64,000 bases of DNA from contig NW_027473588.1 of assembly GCF_050947335.1 (NCBI RefSeq), positions 62,001 through 126,000 on the forward strand, given 5' to 3'. The first letter of the stretch is position 1, and each line of letters starts with the position of its first letter. The stretch comes from Megachile rotundata (taxonomy: Eukaryota; Arthropoda; Insecta; Hymenoptera; Megachilidae). The position numbers and the translations under genes are program-made. The notes beneath the pieces are model-generated. The model did no database searches. It was not told where the DNA came from and saw nothing but the letters and a program-made list of their open reading frames with translations. Below, in pieces: positions 60,775-64,000 of this stretch.

Positions 60775-63700
60775 ATTAGGTGATTGTGTGATTGTGTGAT
60801 TGTGTGATTGTGTGATTGTGTGATTGTGTGATTGTGTGATTGTGTGATTGTGTGATTGTGTGATTGTGTGATTGTGTGATTGTGTGATTGTGTGATTGTG
60901 TGATTGTGTGATTGTGTGATTGTGTGATTGTGTGATTGTGTGATTGTGTGATTGTGTGATTGTGTGATTGTGTGATTGTGTGATTGTGTGATTGTGTGAT
61001 TGTGTGATTGTGTGATTGTGTGATTGTGTGATTGTGTGATTGTGATTGTGTGATTGTGATTGTGTGATTGTGATTGTGTGATTGTGATTGTGTGATTGTG
61101 ATTGTGTGATTGTGATTGTGTGATTGTGATTGTGATTGTGTGATTGTGATTGTGTGATTGTGATTGTGTGATTGTGATTGTGTGATTGTGATTGTGTGAT
61201 TGTGATTGTGTGATTGTGATTGTGTGATTGTGATTGTGTGATTGTGATTGTGTGATTGTGATTGTGTGATTGTGATTGTGTGATTGTGATTGTGTGATTG
61301 TGATTGTGTGATTGTGATTGTGTGATTGTGATTGTGTGATTGCGATTGTGCGATAGTGTGATTGTGTGATTGTGTGATTGTGTGGTTGTGTGATTGTGTG
61401 GTTGTGTGATTGTGTGATTGTGCGATTGTGTGATTGTGTGATTGTGTGATTGTGTGATTGTGTGATTGTGTGATTGTGTGATTGTGGTTGTGTGATTGTG
61501 GTTGTGTGATTGTGGTTGTGTGATTGTGATTGTGTGATTGTGATTGTGTGATTGTGATTGTGTGATTGTGATTGTGTGATTGTGATTGTGTGATTGTGAT
61601 TGTGTGATTGTGATTGTGTGATTGTGATTGTGTGATTGTGATTGTGTGATTGTGATTGTGTGATTGTGATTGTGTGATTGTGATTGTGTGATTGTGATTG
61701 TGTGATTGTGATTGTGTGATTGTGATTGTGTGATTGTGATTGTGTGATTGTGATTGTGTGATTGTGATTGTGTGATTGTGATTGTGTGATTGTGATTGTG
61801 TGATTGTGATTGTGTGATTGTGATTGTGTGATTGTGATTGTGTGATTGTGATTGTGTGATTGTGATTGTGTGATTGTGATTGTGTGATTGTGATTGTGTG
61901 ATTGTGATTGTGTGATTGTGATTGTGTGATTGTGATTGTGTGATTGTGATTGTGTGATTGTGATTGTGTGATTGTGATTGTGTGATTGTGATTGTGTGAT
62001 TGTGATTGTGTGATTGTGATTGTGTGATTGTGATTGTGTGATTGTGATTGTGTGATTGTGATTGTGTGATTGTGATTGTGTGATTGTGATTGTGTGATTG
62101 TGATTGTGTGATTGTGATTGTGTTATTGTGATTGTGTGATTGTGATTGTGTGATTGTGATTGTGATTGTGTGATTGTGATTGTGTGATTGTGTGATTGTG
62201 ATTGTGTGATTGTGATTGTGTGATTGTGATTGTGTGATTGTGATTGTGTGATTGTGATTGTGTGATTGTGATTGTGTGATTGTGATTGTGTGATTGTGAT
62301 TGTGTGATTGTGATTGTGTGATTGTGATTGTGTGATTGTGATTGTGTGATTGTGATTGTGTGATTGTGATTGTGTGATTGTGATTGTGTGATTGTGATTG
62401 TGTGATTGTGATTGTGTGATTGTGATTGTGTGATTGCGATTGTGCGATAGTGTGATTTTGTGATTGTGTGATTGTGTGGTTGTGTGATTGTGTGGTTGTG
62501 TGATTGTGTGATTGTGCGATTGTGTGATTGTGTGATTGTGTGATTGTGTGATTGTGTGATTGTGTGATTGTGGTTGTGTGATTGTGGTTGTGTGATTGTG
62601 GTTGTGTGATTGTGATTGTGTGATTGTGATTGTGTGATTGTGACTGTGTGATTGTGTGGGTGTGTGATTGTGTGATTGTGACTGTGTGATTGTGTGAGTG
62701 TGTGATTGTGTGATTGTGTGGTTGTGTGATTGTGTGGTTGAGTGATTTTGTGATTGTGTGATTGTGTGATTGTGTGATTGTGTGATTGTGACTGTGTGAT
62801 TGTGTGAGTGTGTGATTGTGTGAGTGTGTGATTGTGTGATTGTGTGATTGTGTGATTGTGTGATTGTGTGATTGTGTGATTGTGTGATTGTGTGATTGTG
62901 TGATTGTGGTGTGATTGTGTGATTGTGCGACTGTGTGATTGTGCGATTGTGTGATTGTGCGATTGTGTGATTGTGCGATTGTGTAATTGTGATTGTGTGA
63001 TTGTGATTGTGTGATTGTGTGATTGTGTGATTGTGTGATTGTGTGAGTGTGTGATTGTGTGATTGTGATTGTGTGATTGTGATTGTGTGATTGCGATTGT
63101 GTGATTGTGATTGTGTGATTGTGATTGTGTGATTGTGATTGTGTGATTGTGATTGTGTGATTGTAATTGTGTGATTGTGATTGTGTGATTGCGATTGTGT
63201 GATTGTGTGATTGTGTGGTTGTGTGATTGTGTGATTGTGTGATTGTGTGATTGTGTGATTGTGTGATTGTGTGATTGTGTGATTGTGTGATTGTGTGATT
63301 GTGTGATTGTGTGATTGTGTGATTGTGTGATTGTGATTGTGTGATTGTGATTGTGTGATTGTGATTGTGTGATTGTGATTGTGTGATTGTGATTGTGTGA
63401 TTGTGATTGTGTGATTGTGATTGTGTGATTGTGATTGTGTGATTGTGATTGTGATTGTGTGATTGTGATTGTGTGATTGTGATTGTGTGATTGTGATTGT
63501 GTGATTGTGATTGTGTGATTGTGATTGTGTGATTGTGATTGTGTGATTGTGATTGTGTGATTGTGATTGTGTGATTGTGATTGTGTGATTGTGATTGTGT
63601 GATTGTGATTGTGTGATTGTGATTGTGTGATTGTGATTGTGTGATTGTGATTGTGTGATTGTGATTGTGTGATTGTGATTGTGTGATTGTGATTGTGTGA

Positions 63701-64000
63701 TTGTGATTGTGTGATTGCGATTGTGCGATAGTGTGATTGTGTGATTGTGTGATTGTGTGGTTGTGTGATTGTGTGGTTGTGTGATTGTGTGATTGTGCGA
63801 TTGTGTGATTGTGTGATTGTGTGATTGTGTGATTGTGTGATTGTGTGATTGTGTGATTGTGGTTGTGTGATTGTGGTTGTGTGATTGTGGTTGTGTGATT
63901 GTGATTGTGTGATTGTGATTGTGTGATTGTGACTGTGTGATTGTGTGGGTGTGTGATTGTGTGATTGTGACTGTGTGATTGTGTGAGTGTGTGATTGTGT
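60775..64000. repeat. HOR tract with three J landmarks, cut by the window end
   Basis: 8-mers to about 61040, 14-mers with a 6-6-8 slip (about 61130), J (61343), GGTTG pair, three GTGGTTG, then 14-mers (about 61520-62435) with GTTATTG (about 62122) and a slip near 62155, J (62437), middle modules with a one-base insertion (GTGGTGTG, about 62906), GTAATTG (about 62985), mini-14-mer path with TGTAATTG (63163), 14-mers (about 63335-63715), J (63717), and GTGGTTG/GGGTG to the end. No ATTAGG occurs after 60775. Confidence 0.9.

Larger units (their letters stand above)
1..64000. repeat. Composite 8-bp/14-bp G/T-rich tandem-repeat array filling the window
   Basis: Every line reads as head-to-tail TGTGATTG (8-mer) or TGTGATTGTGATTG (14-mer). 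The 14-mer is the 8-mer plus a 6-mer, TGATTG, that lacks one TG. The 8-mer holds 4 T, 3 G, 1 A and no C; the 14-mer 7 T, 5 G, 2 A and no C. C appears only in variant monomers such as GATCG, ACCG, GCGATT, GACTG and GCTTG. The complement CAATCACA was not seen on the + strand, so orientation is uniform. The + strand has TGA in nearly every monomer, so it cannot encode protein. Both window edges lie inside the array, so its true length is unknown. The repeat call is direct; the eukaryotic satellite setting is inferred. Confidence 0.98.

Noticed and set aside
521..60780. TTAGG inside GATTAGGTG as arthropod-type telomere repeat
   Set aside because: It occurs once per unit, never in tandem, and is a one- or two-base variant of the 8-mer. 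Tandem TTAGG or TTAGGG is absent.
10573..61000. CRISPR array (regular repeats with variable spacers)
   Set aside because: The material between landmark modules is the same low-complexity monomer, not unique spacers, and there is no leader or cas gene. Period and unit lengths do not fit.
1..64000. G-quadruplex or Z-DNA forming region as a main function
   Set aside because: Runs of two or more G are rare and never clustered as four tracts. TG alternation is broken by ATT every 6-8 bp. Neither structure is supported beyond weak local potential.
1..64000. Transposable element, tRNA, rRNA or prokaryotic gene content
   Set aside because: No non-repeat sequence was found in which such a feature could lie. 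Even the irregular patch at 29.1-29.6 kb is made of damaged monomers.

Overview
The whole 64 kb is one head-to-tail tandem-repeat (satellite/minisatellite) array. I see no protein-coding gene, RNA gene, transposon, CRISPR array, promoter or unique-sequence island. Nearly all of it is built from two monomers that differ by a single TG: an 8-mer TGTGATTG and a 6-mer TGATTG. Long stretches are pure 8-8-8 (8-bp period) or alternating 6-8-6-8 (14-bp period, TGTGATTGTGATTG). The + strand is almost only G and T with some A. C occurs only in rare variant monomers, and no inverted segment was seen. An array of this size and purity, with nested repeats, points to a eukaryotic heterochromatic, subtelomeric or VNTR-type locus in a long-read assembly. 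Nothing in it identifies a species.

Layout. 1-6850: diverged 8-mer array with short, closely spaced cassettes (~170-300 bp apart where dense), one 14-mer block (2598-3716), internal duplications (offsets 1688 and ~4569 bp), and a unique CpG-bearing 14-mer run (5580-5700). 6853-10475: a 3.6-kb 14-mer array with blocks fixed for point variants (TGTGACTG and TGTGGTTG forms). 10476-64000: higher-order repeats (HORs) of roughly 0.7-5.5 kb, mostly 1-2.8 kb. Each ends in a conserved variant cassette closing at the landmark ATTAGG, followed by a homogeneous 8-mer run and usually a 14-mer run. Most 14-mer runs in the full-length units end at a second landmark, GCGATTGTGCGATAG or its GCGATTGTGTGATAG form. 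The order of variant landmarks is conserved from unit to unit, while the homogeneous runs change length freely.

Full HOR order (model 55441-57730): J landmark; 8-mers with two GGTTG; three GTGGTTG 14-mers; GACTG/GGGTG/GAGTG segment ending GGTTGAGTGATTTTG; two GAGTG; ~10 8-mers; GCGACTG and three GCGATT ending GTAATTG; GATCG group; GATAGTGACTG; four ACCG at 14-bp spacing; second GATCG group; GACTGGG, GCTTG, ATTAGG; 8-mer run; 14-mer run with a paired length slip; next J. Several units are deletion, fusion or duplication versions of this order.

The minus strand carries very long open frames (up to 9.8 kb), only because the C/A-rich complement of both monomers contains no stop codon in any frame. 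I treat these as artefacts. The most useful observations are the HOR grammar, the 6/8 two-syllable code, variant sweeps in the 14-mer array, near-exact internal duplications, CpG/GATC sites confined to the cassettes, and a 530-bp indel-ridden patch (29111-29640) that looks like consensus error or an assembly join.
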